DNA of 64,000 nucleotides from Sporodiniella umbellata. Taxonomy: Eukaryota; Mucoromycota; Mucoromycetes; Mucorales; Rhizopodaceae. Below are positions 1 to 11,049 of this stretch, one piece after another. The notes beneath the pieces are model-generated. The model saw only the letters and a program-made list of their open reading frames with translations, did no database searches and was not told where the DNA came from. A program made the position numbers and the translations under genes. The stretch is taken from positions 99,248-163,247 of the forward strand of contig JAIXMR010000057.1 of assembly GCA_025677835.1 (NCBI GenBank), written 5' to 3'. Position 1 is the first letter of the stretch. Every line of letters starts with the position of its first letter.

Positions 1-2264
1 GAGAAAAGATAGAGGGCCTGGCCTCCTCTTCAGAATCCAATGCTTTGGAAACTCAAAAAGCAAAAGAAGAGTCGCAAAAACTTCAGCTTCAGCTTCGAGA
101 ACAGGAACATAGTATTCAGATCACTTTACGCCAACGACTTGAAGATCTGGAGCGTTTCAAGCTCGATTTACGCGCGCTTCAACAGGTCGAGGAAAAACAA
201 GATGTAATCATCCACAGTCTTGAAGCCAAACTGGTAGAAATGGATCGACTTGTGAGCACACTAAGAGAACAGTTGGAGAAATGCAACCTGTCCATTGACT
301 ATCTCCAAGCTGACAACGATGCTAAGACCAAACTTGCTGATGATATGAAGATACAAGTTGCCCAGATATTAAGCGATATATGTCACATAGGGACTGAGAA
401 GAAGCAGCTGGAGCATGTCATGCGTTTTATTGAAAATACATTGCGATTGCAGGACGCAAAATCCAGCAAAACTATCGAGTTTTTGGAAGATATCAAGCAA
501 CACTACACTATCCGTGAAGAAGAGTTGGAAAAACAAAAGCAGATTATAGCCTTACTTTCTGACGAAAAAAGCCAGCTTTCTGAAAACCTCAAGCAAGTGT
601 CTGATCATGCTTCCCAAAGCGATCATCAGGTCAAAGATCTACACAGTCAACTTAAGATTGCACTGGAAAAACTTGACCAACACTCTGAGCTTAAACCACA
701 TCCAACAGCAGATGTCTCCAATCTTACTGATGCGTCAAATAGCCGTGTTCATCAACTAGAGCAACTGGTTCAAGAACTCCAAAAGAAAGAAATTGACTTC
801 AAAACGGAGCTCGATCAACATCGCTTGGATCTCAAGGCCCAAAAAGTGCAGAACCAGGCCCTCACTCATACTGTTTCGGAATTGGAAGTGTCTTTGAAAA
901 CTGAGCGTGCCCTGATTTCTTCCCAAGATGTTACTGGCATGATTTCGCAGCTAGAGAGCAAACTAGGAGATCTTCAGAAAGCCAAAAATAGAGCGGACTA
1001 TGCATGGCAAGAGAAAACTGATCTTCTGAAAGATGAGCTTCTCTCGGTAAGACAAGAAAATGAACACAAAAGTCTTCGCATTGCGACTTTGGAAGAGTCC
1101 CTCAGGGAAGCTCATCGCCAGTTGCCTCCTGTGGGCACTCAAAGCTTGAGACTTGTGCATAAACCCAACCAGTCAGCTGAAGTTATATCCAATGATTCTA
1201 CGAACGAAGAGCTTGCTGAACGTATTGTTCAGCTTCAGGAAGATAACAACCAGCTTATTTCATGGAATGAGAGTTTGGAGTCGCAACTTGTGCTTCAACG
1301 AAGTCAACTAACTCTTGAAACAAAGAACTTGGAACTGGAGCTCATGAAGTTGACCGCTGCTAACGAACGCTTGGAGAAGGAGATGGAACAAATTCTGCCG
1401 AAGAATAATATTCTTATTAATAATTTAGCTGCACACAACGAAGAGTTCACCCAATTTACTTCACCTCCGCTTACTCCGCGTACACCCCCGTTGGTCACAA
1501 ATACGCCTTACAAAATACAGCGAGATCGCTCCAATTCAAGCATAATGCAGCTGTCTCGATCTGGGACCTATCTATCTATGCCCAATACCCTGGGTGATAC
1601 AGACGAAGAAAATAAACGGGTTTCTATCATCTCATCCCGATCTGACATGAGCTCTCCACGACCTACTTCTTCACTTCGTCACAGTCGTCAAATCATCATA
1701 TCCTCCAGTAGCCTACCGCCTCTTACTGCTCCGCCCTCTAATCCTTTACCACCTATACCTACACCTGTTCCACATACCACCTCACCTTCCTCGGGTGAGC
1801 CCTCTTCGCCCAATGAAGCTTTATCTGCCAGTCCTACTTTTCTTCACCGACACAACTCAGGCCGTTTAAGCGAGATTAGTATGTCCAGTTACACACCCGA
1901 GCAATACGACAAAATCTTCCAATCCCTTCAGCGCAAGACCCAAAACGCAGAAAACGACATCAAAGCTCATCAGAGCGTGATTACCAAACTCGAATCTCAA
2001 CTCACACGATCCGAATCCTCCATCAAAGAAGCCAAAAAGCAGCTCGATAGCTTAAATCGCGAAAAAGAAGCGTATAACGAGGAAATTCAACTCTTGCGTA
2101 CACAAGTACATCAATCTCAAGACTCTCTCAACGAGCGCAAAGAACTCGAAGAAGAGCTCGAGACACAAAAGATGTTACGAGAAAAAGCAGAGAAGGCCAG
2201 AAGAATTCTCGAAGACCGTATGGAAGAATTGATGAACAAGAAGAGTAAATTCATGTGCTTCTAG
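1..2264 (+). CDS. Coiled-coil protein, possible kinesin C-terminal stalk (5' end outside window)
   Basis: The reading frame is open from the first bases and ends at TAG 2262-2264, so this is the 3' part of a larger gene. The first in-frame codon with start potential (TTG at 45) is not a convincing start. About 750 residues are visible. Residues 1-460 are long heptad-rich coiled coil. A Ser/Pro/Thr-rich linker follows (about 470-620, with repeated SPP/TPP-like patches), then a second coiled coil (about 630-735). The protein ends in a basic and aromatic tail, KKSKFMCF. From memory, fungal kinesins of the KIF4/KIF21 type can have stalk-linker-stalk architecture and a similar tail, so a kinesin is my best guess. 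The motor domain would lie upstream and cannot be checked here. Golgin- or spindle-type coiled coils are alternatives. Confidence 0.8.
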   Translation, partial: EKIEGLASSSESNALETQKAKEESQKLQLQLREQEHSIQITLRQRLEDLERFKLDLRALQQVEEKQDVIIHSLEAKLVEMDRLVSTLREQLEKCNLSIDYLQADNDAKTKLADDMKIQVAQILSDICHIGTEKKQLEHVMRFIENTLRLQDAKSSKTIEFLEDIKQHYTIREEELEKQKQIIALLSDEKSQLSENLKQVSDHASQSDHQVKDLHSQLKIALEKLDQHSELKPHPTADVSNLTDASNSRVHQLEQLVQELQKKEIDFKTELDQHRLDLKAQKVQNQALTHTVSELEVSLKTERALISSQDVTGMISQLESKLGDLQKAKNRADYAWQEKTDLLKDELLSVRQENEHKSLRIATLEESLREAHRQLPPVGTQSLRLVHKPNQSAEVISNDSTNEELAERIVQLQEDNNQLISWNESLESQLVLQRSQLTLETKNLELELMKLTAANERLEKEMEQILPKNNILINNLAAHNEEFTQFTSPPLTPRTPPLVTNTPYKIQRDRSNSSIMQLSRSGTYLSMPNTLGDTDEENKRVSIISSRSDMSSPRPTSSLRHSRQIIISSSSLPPLTAPPSNPLPPIPTPVPHTTSPSSGEPSSPNEALSASPTFLHRHNSGRLSEISMSSYTPEQYDKIFQSLQRKTQNAENDIKAHQSVITKLESQLTRSESSIKEAKKQLDSLNREKEAYNEEIQLLRTQVHQSQDSLNERKELEEELETQKMLREKAEKARRILEDRMEELMNKKSKFMCF

Positions 2265-2464
2265 TTTTCTAGTTTTTTTTTTTATAATTATCTTTAATTG
2301 CCCCCCCACTCTTTTGTAAATTGTTTCTATGCCCCTTCTCTTTTTTTTAAAAAAATAAAAATAACGAATATGAAAAAAAAAAAAAAAAGTCTCTCTTCTG
2401 CATGAAAGTGGCTTATGTCAAAACTCTAAATTTTTTAAATCTAATCTATTTCGATTGTCTTCTG

Positions 2465-3378
2465 ATGGGGAAACTTAAGAGAAAGAAGTTGAGTAACTGT
2501 TTAGAGCGAGTTCTTAATAAAGCTGAGAAGCTGAACGAGAAAAAAAGAAAAGCCGAGGCAATAGAAGCCAATGTCGAACGAGGCAAAAAAAACCAAGTAA
2601 AAAACACCAATGTACGACCCAAACCCAGCATTGAGTTGGAAGACAAGATTCTGCTTATTGGTGAAGGCAACTTTTCGTTTGCAAGCTCAATTGCCGAAAA
2701 CTACCTTAGTGGAGGAGCAGAAGGGATGACCGCAACTTGTTTTGATAGTGAAGAAACACTCTATCAAAAGTATGAAGAGGCCAAAGACAATGTTGAATTG
2801 ATAAGAGAGTTCGGCGGCACTGTCATGTTTGATGTAGACGGCACTGACTTACCAAAAGAAATCCGAAAAGGAAAATACACCAAGATCATTTTCAACTTTC
2901 CTCACTCTGGTAAGCTTCTAAAGAAGTATAGACTGCAAAGATAATATTCTTATCAATTCTGTTAGGCGCTGGTATTAAAGATCAAGATAGAAACGTAATT
3001 GCCAATCAAAAGCTCCTGAATGGATTTTTTAAAGCTTCTATACCATTATTGACAGATGAAGGTGAGATACAGATCACGCTAAAGACTTGTAAGCCGTACA
3101 ACCTATGGGCTGTCAAAAGCTTGGCCAAAACGACTGGAAAACTGGCCTCAAAAGGCATCCGTCCTTTTCATCCTGAGGATTACCCTGGTTATGAGCATAG
3201 ACGCACCTTGGGCTTCAAAAAAGGAGTAAGCAAAGACGGCAACCAAGAGATTCTGTCTGCTAAACCCAAGACATACATATTTGTAAAGAAGCAAGTAATG
3301 GAAGCTGAAAACGAAAATGCTTTGAAAGGAAAAAGAAAGAGAGAGGACGATGACAGCGAAGATGAAGCAAAGAATTAA
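2465..3378 (+). CDS. 25S rRNA (uridine-N3)-methyltransferase-like protein (BMT5 family)
   Basis: Two exons, 2465-2909 and 2966-3378, are joined by a 56-nt GT-AG intron that splits a Gly codon. The product is 285 aa. After a Lys-rich N-terminus the SAM-binding motif LIGEGNFSFA lies near residue 65. An FNFPHSG|AG segment spans the intron, and the conserved DQDRN and LKTCKPYNLW segments follow. The C-terminus is acidic and Lys-rich (KGKRKREDDD). This matches the DUF2431/BMT5-like family, whose yeast member makes m3U in 25S rRNA in the nucleolus; basic tails fit nucleolar sites. I chose ATG 2465 (MGKLKRKK) over the in-frame ATG at 2402 because the extra 21 residues are hydrophobic and untypical. 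A poly-A tract lies at 2374-2388, between this gene and the previous one. Confidence 0.85.
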
Positions 3379-4184
3379 TCCCATAACATATCAGCACTTC
3401 AACCCACAGTTTCCTTTTCACTTTCTCCTTTTTCCCCTATTATATACATATTAAAGATAATGAATACCAATTAAAAAAAAAACTAGCATCTAACAATACA
3501 CTTTGACTTTTTAAAATAAATTAAAAGGGAATGTCTTTGTTATTGGCTTTTTTTTTTCCTGTCATTTTCTGCTACCATTATCGTTTATGTAAGAACAAAG
3601 GGCTTCGGATACACTATTCACTAAATATGTCAGCCTGTGAGCCAAAAAAAAAAAAAAAAAAAAAAAAAACTTTGAACCAAGCTGCTACCTCGTAAAGCAT
3701 TATGAAGCGACAACAGTAAGTCTATGAAGCTGCAAATGACCTATTTGCTTTACTTTATTGATTTTGTAGACGGACGATCAGTAAAACAGATGAAAAAGAT
3801 TGATCTGTTTATTGATCAGCTAAAGACTACTAATGATTGTTATTGTTATTGTTATTGTTATTGTTTATTACTATTGTTATTATAATTGTTATTGTAATTG
3901 TTATTATTATCTTGGCAATATCAGTTTTCGATCTTTAGAAATAAATTATATTGTTACTCCTGCTAAAGCGCGTCAGACACTTGGATTAATATGTACATAT
4001 ATATGTGTTTCCCTCGACAATCTTACAGAGGTCTCTTTGTACTAAAAGAGTAGGTTTCTATCTAAGACTGTATGGTTTAATTTCACTCAGTCTGTGCATT
4101 GAAACTATGCATAATAGTGACAATGTTTATTGTCCGTTTCTAGTAGGACCTGTAGACAACCTAACGGCACGACTAGATTTTGTG

Positions 4185-4217
<33 letters not shown>

Positions 4218-4699
4218 AGTTTAAACGTGTAAGAGGTAACGTTTAGAAGCATGATGTTGTACGACAAGTTGGAATTAAGGAGAGCATTGAAAGCGTCACA
4301 GAAGGCCTTTTTGGGATTCAGGAATAGGTCATTTACTTGACAGACATAGACGCCTATTCTGATTGACAGTACAGTCTGAGTTTTTACTTTAGCCATACGG
4401 GCTTTTCTTGTGCTTTTAGGGAAAAGAGAAATTAAAAGAGATACTCAAATAGGGGTTAGGAAATAACCGTTTATTAAAATTTAAGTTAGTTTTTTTTTTT
4501 TTTTTTTTTTTTTTACCTAAAGCACTGGATCATAGTAAGAACCTGTTTACAATATACCTATTCGCGGTGGCTTGTGGTTAATATAATGGTATATAAGAAA
4601 AAAGAGCCAATATAATCTAAAACTAGTCCTTTTTTTCTCTCTTTCTTTGGCTCATAGTGCCATCTTTCACAATAGAATCGACTTTTAAGAGCTTTCGAG
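3379..4699. repeat. Intergenic spacer with microsatellite and homopolymers
   Basis: No gene is supported here. The stretch holds a long A tract near 3643-3669, a TTATTG-type microsatellite from about 3836 to 3910, another A tract near 4184-4215 and a T tract near 4491-4514. A TATA-like element (ggtatataag) near 4588 lies about 110 bp before the next start codon and may be its promoter. The small open frames here are low-complexity. Confidence 0.6.
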
Positions 4700-6292
4700 A
4701 TGTTTATACAATTAAATACTGACACCAAAGTAGAGGAATATCACGATCCGTCTCTTGAGTTATCAGATACTGGATGTATTTTTATGCGCAAAAGAATAAA
4801 AGAAATGATTAACGTCCTCAGTCTCCAATTGACAGAAACACCCAAAAAGAAAAGGCATCGAGTTATAGATCAACCAGCCAATTCGACTGCCAAAAGCCTT
4901 ATGGAATATACAACCTGTATGGAAGCAAAAAAGTACCACCCACCGCTTGGTCTTAAGACTCATGGCGTCCCTAGAAAGCGAATACGTGCTGCTACGCCGC
5001 GATATCACCAAAACGAACATGTCCTTCAATCGAATATTCAACGATTAGAAGTAGAGAACAGGAAGCTTTCACAAAAAATGCGGCTCCATATGAGTCGCGC
5101 CAATCAGCAAATCACAAAACAAGAGCGAAAAATCCAACAACTCCAAAACCAACAGGCGCAGTTTTATCAAACCAAAAAAAAGCTAGAGAAGAAATATCAG
5201 GAACAGAGAGTGATACTAAGAAAAAGAAATAAAGAGGCCAAGTCCGATACGGCACAACTCAAGGAGCTTATATCCATGATGAAGAAAGCAGTACTTGAGG
5301 GTGGCGTTTTAGACGAAAAGATGTTGGTTAAACTTGCACCTATTCTGGGAGGGAACTTTGCAGTGATTGCTTATGGCGGTGGTCATGGCTTTCCAAAAAA
5401 GAAGAACCCTATTCCGGCCAGTGTTCGCATCGATCATAAAAAACAGCAGTTAAACCAAGCCATTTCCCAATACGTTGAAGGGAAACACACACTGGCTAAA
5501 ATGGAAAGCTTACTTATTCGTCGAAGGGATCTGACGATAGAAAAAATGAAGCTAGACGAAGTATCTTTGGAAACAGAACAGAACAGTCTACTATCCAACG
5601 AAATACAAAATATATCCATTCAAATACAAAACCTCCAAACAGAAGCAGCACACAAAAGCTCTAAAGAAGAAGACCTGGTTCTCTTCAGCCGAACCAAAAA
5701 GAGCGTTAGATTTGTAGACCAAATTATAAATGAAAAGGGTCGTTCATCAGCCAGTAGCTTTGAGACGCAATGTAAGCTGCCAACCAATGCAGCGCCTGAG
5801 GTGGCTTATGATTTTACTTGCAAACTGGTGAGGACTTTAGAGACAGATGAATACCAAGGGATCGTGGATCATTTGATAGAAAACCTGATTGACTCTCGAA
5901 CTCTCCATCATGAGCAACAGTCTGCTTTCAAAGCGATGGAAGAAAACGTCGCCCTGCTGACGTGTAGACCGAGTTATAGTAAGGAACAGGAAATAGTAAG
6001 ATGGGTGTCAGGTTCTGAAGACGTGTATGCCAAATCTTCAACGTTGATAGGCCTACCGGATACGCCTATAGCCTCACCACCCTCGCCACGAGAAAGAAAT
6101 CCAGAGACGTGTTTGCCTGACACGCTTAGTCAGCAATCGGAAGAATATCTCTCGGACAGTGACTCCTACGCGTCTTTGACCCACATCGACCCTCTAAAGA
6201 CATCCGTTGCTGAAAGAACAGCATTCAATGTGTTTGATAGGCTAGCTCAGACATCGACGCGATCATCTCGGGCTAAAATGAGTAATTTTTAG
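4700..6292 (+). CDS. Nuclear-type coiled-coil protein, distant kinesin-4 stalk resemblance, no motor
   Basis: Single-exon gene of 530 aa. Two basic NLS-like clusters (PKKKRHR about residue 49, PRKRIR about 90) precede a long coiled coil (about 105-310), with a break at a Gly-rich patch (GGNFAVIAYGGGHG, about 213-226). A second helical segment spans about 240-320 and the C-terminus is Ser/Pro-rich and acidic. The pattern of a basic coiled coil with QERKIQQLQ and VILRKRNKEA, followed by a helical hairpin with EIQNISIQIQNLQ, resembles the stalk of kinesin-4/chromokinesins, but the motor domain is absent. That resemblance is my inference from memory and weak. The gene is probably nuclear; its function is unknown. 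It starts about 110 bp after a TATA-like site. Confidence 0.75.
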   Translation: MFIQLNTDTKVEEYHDPSLELSDTGCIFMRKRIKEMINVLSLQLTETPKKKRHRVIDQPANSTAKSLMEYTTCMEAKKYHPPLGLKTHGVPRKRIRAATPRYHQNEHVLQSNIQRLEVENRKLSQKMRLHMSRANQQITKQERKIQQLQNQQAQFYQTKKKLEKKYQEQRVILRKRNKEAKSDTAQLKELISMMKKAVLEGGVLDEKMLVKLAPILGGNFAVIAYGGGHGFPKKKNPIPASVRIDHKKQQLNQAISQYVEGKHTLAKMESLLIRRRDLTIEKMKLDEVSLETEQNSLLSNEIQNISIQIQNLQTEAAHKSSKEEDLVLFSRTKKSVRFVDQIINEKGRSSASSFETQCKLPTNAAPEVAYDFTCKLVRTLETDEYQGIVDHLIENLIDSRTLHHEQQSAFKAMEENVALLTCRPSYSKEQEIVRWVSGSEDVYAKSSTLIGLPDTPIASPPSPRERNPETCLPDTLSQQSEEYLSDSDSYASLTHIDPLKTSVAERTAFNVFDRLAQTSTRSSRAKMSNF

Positions 6293-6531
6293 ATAGAGAG
6301 AGAGAGGGGGGCTGGAATGTATAAATATATAAATATATATATATATACATACATACATACATACATACACTGTTTTGAATAGTAATCATAATAATAGCAA
6401 TAAAGGCTTAATTTTTATTTTGAAACGATGTATATAGATATATACAATCGAGGATTTGGGGGATGCATGGATGAACTATGATACAGGAGGAGGATGGTTA
6501 TATACACTTGATTGGCTTAAGGGCGATGTGA
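6293..6531. repeat. Short convergent spacer with TA/CATA microsatellite
   Basis: AT and CATA dinucleotide/tetranucleotide repeats lie at about 6322-6368, between the convergent 3' ends of the coiled-coil gene and the zinc-finger gene. No gene is seen. Confidence 0.6.
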
Positions 6532-7917
6532 TTATTTAGGAATAGAATGTCTCTTGCTTTCTATCAGATTAGACTTGCTTGGAGCACACATGAGAGGCAG
6601 TCTCTTTCTTGGCAGTTCAACCACGATTCTCTTACGTTTACTGTTCTCACAGCAGGACACGTCACAGAACCAGGGCTCGTTGGAAGCCAGCCATGGATCG
6701 CTAAGCTCAGCAGGGCAGCACTTTTGATGGTAGGCTTTGGGGCAACCCTCACAGCGTACGAGGAGATTACCCTGCCAAGATTCTTTTCGCTGACATCCTG
6801 CGCAATAAAGTTGAAGTACCGGCCTATCTCTTTGATCAATCGTTTCTTTTGTAAATCCGGTCAAATCAAGTCTTGGCAATTTGCAGGCAAAGCCGTAGCC
6901 TTTATAATCACACCCATGCTTGTTGCAGAGCGTTCTTTTACCCCAAGGTCCAGGTCTCCAATTGACACCCTCAGTGGTGCCGCAATATCTACACCAATCC
7001 ACATTGGCTTTAGTGAGTTTTTGGTAAAGGGTGGGCTGAGCAGTGGGTCGAGGTTCAGCTTTGGGCAGGTGATTACAATCGTCATAGGAGATGTTCTCCA
7101 CTTTTTTGTGTTTTTGCTGCTGTTTTTTGGTGTATGTTTTGTATTCTTCCTCTGACTCTTCCCATGATGCAAGTGAAGAGGTATCGTCTTCCTCTTCAAA
7201 TGGCTGGAATTCTACCGTGTTACCATAGGCTTCTTCTTCTTCCAACTCTTCCTTATCCGATGCTTCATCAAAGCAGGGTCTGGTATGGGTTCGGGCTTCC
7301 TGGAGTTTCTGTCGCTTGTTTTGGTCCAGGATAGAGTCAGACCATCTTCGCTTGCTATTATTGGATTCTACGTTCGGCTTCTTTTCCAAGATCTCCAGGC
7401 CCAGGTTAAAAAGGTCTTCTTCTTCTAAAGGCAAAAGCTCGCTGGGGCTGACCGAGCTTTCGTCATCGTCGTCGCTTTGGCCTGAAGAGATGGAAGGGGC
7501 GGGCGACATTTCTCTATCGTTCATGGCAGGCGAAAAAAAGACGTCTTTGACCAAATCCTTTTGGTGCTCAATTCTTGTATCGTATGCAATTGTGGCGTTC
7601 TCTAGTGTGTGGTGAATGGGCACGTGCATTACTGGCTGATACTATTACACAACGCTTAGAAAACAAGCACAGGCATCGTTTTTAGAGGGGAGGGGGGGAG
7701 GAGGAGGATGACTTACCGAAAACTGCTTATAGAACATATAATTGAGAGACTGATCGTACGTGTTGGACATAGAAGGAACCACGATAGGAGAAGACATTTC
7801 AGAGGCTGCCTCTTTGGTCGGAAGGCCCGTGGATGGAATGCGGTGGTAGGCAGGTCTGTATATGGAATGCCTTGTCTCTTGTTGAGAGTAAGGCTTAAAC
7901 ATTCTGGAGTAGTTCAT
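6532..7917 (-). CDS. GATA-type plus PHD zinc-finger transcription/chromatin regulator
   Basis: Two exons on the minus strand, 7717-7917 and 6532-7641, with a 75-nt intron in phase 0; the product is 436 aa. The start ATG at 7917 opens MNYSRMFKPYS. The N-terminal half is disordered, with acidic and Ser-rich stretches. A zinc finger of GATA layout (CX2C ... CX4C, CRYCGTT through CNKHGC) lies at about 284-312. A PHD-like Cys4-His-Cys3 finger lies at about 347-397 (CAGC, CEGC, H, CC, CDVSC). The C-terminus is basic. This finger pair suggests a sequence-specific or histone-tail-binding regulator. I cannot assign an orthologue. The intron's polypyrimidine tract is unusually C-rich (G run on the plus strand near 7687-7703). 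Confidence 0.85.
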
Positions 7918-10900
7918 TGTAAATACAGAAGAGAGCGAGAGAAGGAAGAAAGGGTGCAAGGGAAAAAAAAGGCGTGGGTTACTCTTATATGCCCAAAGCC
8001 TAATTAGAACAAAATTAAAAGGAGAAAGTGACACAGCAGGAGATGATTGGTTGTTATTCTAGGAGAAATAATTGCTTGTAAGCTGAGAGATTTTTTTTAG
8101 TAACTCCAACTCTATTTCAACCAAAAAGGTCCAAAATAATGCAGAGAAAGAGAACGTGTTACTAGTGAAATTTTGTATCACTTCATTTGTCAGTGCTCTC
8201 CGATAAAGAGCCTCTCTCCACCCACGCCTATCTTTTCTTACACACCTACCTTCTCTCTAGTCATAGCCGTTTTTTTCTTTTTCTTTTTTTTTTCTTTATT
8301 TTCTTTTTTTTTCTTTTGCAGATCCGCCCTGGTCGATAAAATCTTGCTTCAACTTCTCAAAGCACACCTAGCGTTGCACACCTCGTGCTTCGCTTCGGAG
8401 GCTGAAAATCAAGCAACGCTAAAAGGCCTCGAATCACAACTGTGCTATTTGCCTTTCGCATCAAATGTGCACTGCCCACAAAACGTGGATTCATTAATTT
8501 TTTTTTTTTTTTTAATCTGTGCCAACAGTTACACTGCAATCGCCACACACACAAACATCTGTGTTTTTGGCATGCAAACACTCCGAAAGACACCCGTCCT
8601 TAACAATGCCATATTATAGACACTGTATATTTTGTGTAAACAAACTCTTATATTGTGCGATTTATTAGGGATCGTGAATTCCATAACACTTACTCCTGCA
8701 TAAAACTCAGACCTTTTTTTATTTTATTTTATTTTCTCCACCCAAACAACGCACAGATAGATTTCTGGGCGTTGGCAATCATCACAACCCTATTCTTGGC
8801 ATATGCATAGAAAGACTTCCTTAGACACGCTCAAATTAGCCATTCGCAGTTGGCTGGCTTATCTCCATAGCGACCTGGGATTCAATCTTCTGGGAAAAGC
8901 TTGGAAGATAGAATATCTACATGACGTGATAAAAACAAATCAAAAGTCAGTAGAAGGACCGTTCAAACAACATGCGTTTATCTATCAGAAATCGTGACCT
9001 ACCTTATGCCTCTCGCTCTATCCCTCTTTTATGCCTCGACTTCTGTAGCCTAACGATGAAGATCTTTTCAAGTGACACACTTCTAAAAATAATTACATTC
9101 ATTGACCGCCCTATCTGATCCTTTTGGGTGGGGCTTTTTTTTTCTTTCTTTGCTCTCTAAAACAGGGTAGGTGTCCTTTTGAAGTTCAATATCCATAATC
9201 AATTGTTTGTTAATATAAAGAGTACAACAACACATGTTTTACTAACCAGAATTGCCTTCTCCTTTGCTTTGGAGAAGGCTCTAGCTCTTTATGTTAAAGT
9301 TATTGCAGCTGAGGTAGTTTGAATAGTGCTATCAGCTTCGGTAGGGGTTACAGCCATAACAAGGATCTATCAACTGCGCCCTAGGGACGCTACACTACAT
9401 AGGTTGCTTGTATCTGCTAAAGCTCGTATCGAGTCAAGAATTTGTTTTTCTCATTGTAAACCTGTTAGGATAAAGAGGATCTTTGAGAAGCATAGTTCGT
9501 TTAGAAAATAGTGTAACTGAAGCTCTGTCATATGTAAAGAGGTCCAACATGATCCGGGAGAGATAATAGTGAATAGGGAGTTTAGAAGAATTAGGTTAAA
9601 CTTCAAGTTGAAACATACAATTACATTTTTAATTATACACAAGTGCAGTCTTTAATAGCAATTTGAATAATTGTATGTAATCAATCTAGATAGAATCATC
9701 TATAGATAGATAGATAGATGTATTTACAATGGTAAAATAAAACAAAGATTGTACCAGGCAGTTAGACAGAGGAATTGCTGTCTTTTTAATACTTGTGTCA
9801 CTAACGTCTTACATGATTTATGGAGACTGCCAGAGCATCGCAAAATAGTTATCTATCTTTATTTTTTTTATTTTTTTCGATCTGATAAAGATTGGTGTTA
9901 ATGTTCGCCGGCAAATGGCTGGCTTCACTATAGAACCTACAACGCGTTTGCTATTGGGTAAAAAGTGCTGAGTTACGCGCTTATATATCTGCGACCCACT
10001 CCACCTTGATGTAACGAGACGACTTGATCTGATAGCAAACAATGGCTCTTAAGAATATTAATAAAAAAAGTTCTTAAAGATCTCTATCAAACATACTTAA
10101 CCGCATCTACTAACTCGTACAAAAACTAAGATAATTGTGTCTCTTATAGTTCTGAGCAGGAAATGCGAGCGCAAAGGCCGAGATGAAATCAGACCACGTC
10201 CAAAGTGTTGTTATATGGGTAATGCATAGAATCTGATTTTATCGAAATGCAGTTTGTCTTTTTTGGAAAGCCAAACTATAAATTAAACTAAGCATTAATA
10301 GCAAGCCTTTCTTCTACTCGTTGAAAAGATTACATTCTAAGCTAAAACAGTCACTAGACTGAAGATTTAAACTTTTTTAGGGTTTAACTCTACTACATGT
10401 GCTCAGTATTAGCATGGATCGCTATACGGTTCTTTTTGTTTTTGTTTTTGTTTTTAATAAGAGTTGAGTTTTCATCAGAGTATTTGTTGGGTTTTACAAA
10501 ATTTTTGTAAAGCTAAAAAGATAAGACACGGTTTTGGTAAAATACCATCAGCCAATAAAAACTTAACACTTGCAGGGGGTGTGTGTTACTACAAATACAA
10601 ACCAGTGTTCTTTGTACTCTCCTATCGCGTGGTATGAATTGCATACTCTGTGGTTATAGATGTTTGCTTGGTATCAATGGTTACTAAAAGCTGTTTTAAA
10701 AGTTAACCAATGCGATTTTATAGGGTATATGTACGCCAAATCATGATAGTATAATTATCCAGAGCAAACTTGCGTATTTATATTATAGCTTAAGCATTCA
10801 TCAGAAAAACTTGCCAGGTAAAAGACGAGTGTTACATATCTTAATTTAGTTGAAGAGCATAGTTGTCAGTAGCGTGGAATCGGATTTTGAATTTATGCAG

Positions 10901-11049
10901 TCTATTCACGAGTTGCTTTTTTAGTGTCGCCAATACAGGATGTTTTGGAATTGTCCACGCACTTTAAAAAAGAAAATTTCGAGCATTAATGAAGTGAAAA
11001 TTGAATCACAAAATGAACAAAAAATCAGGCACATCAGGGCTTGTTAGAT
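7918..11049. other. Gene-poor AT-rich region
   Basis: About 3.1 kb with no gene I can support. It holds a pyrimidine-rich tract ending in tgcag (about 8270-8321), a GC-richer patch with an inverted repeat (8369-8421), GATA-type simple repeats near 9700-9720, and short open frames without family resemblance. It borders the decayed transposase and is probably eroded DNA. Confidence 0.5.
8369..8421. other. Inverted repeat with nested stem
   Basis: TAGCGTTGC (8369-8377) is the exact reverse complement of GCAACGCTA (8413-8421). Inside the loop CCTC (8381-8384) can pair with GAGG (8398-8401). The patch is GC-richer than its surroundings and directly follows a strong polypyrimidine-AG site. It could be a structured RNA element or a chance palindrome. 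Confidence 0.3.

Noticed and set aside
3702..3816. Mini gene start MKRQQ with a GT-AG interval ending near 3769
   Set aside because: The joined frame stops after 15 residues at TGA 3801. A one-base shift would extend it into the microsatellite, but there is no family support, so it may be chance or a fragment.
4127..4396. 89-codon minus-strand frame starting MAKVKTQ
   Set aside because: It runs through a long homopolymer and shows no family resemblance.
6547..7155. 202-codon plus-strand frame
   Set aside because: It lies wholly antisense to the GATA/PHD gene, which has clear zinc-finger motifs.
8173..8619. 148-codon plus-strand frame with poly-Phe
   Set aside because: It is made of T tracts and shows no plausible protein composition.
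8803..8997. 64-codon plus-strand frame with RSWLAYLHSDLGF
   Set aside because: The composition is protein-like, but no second exon, promoter or family support was seen.
9326..9511. 61-codon plus-strand frame near a GC-richer patch
   Set aside because: No family resemblance; adjacent DNA is eroded.
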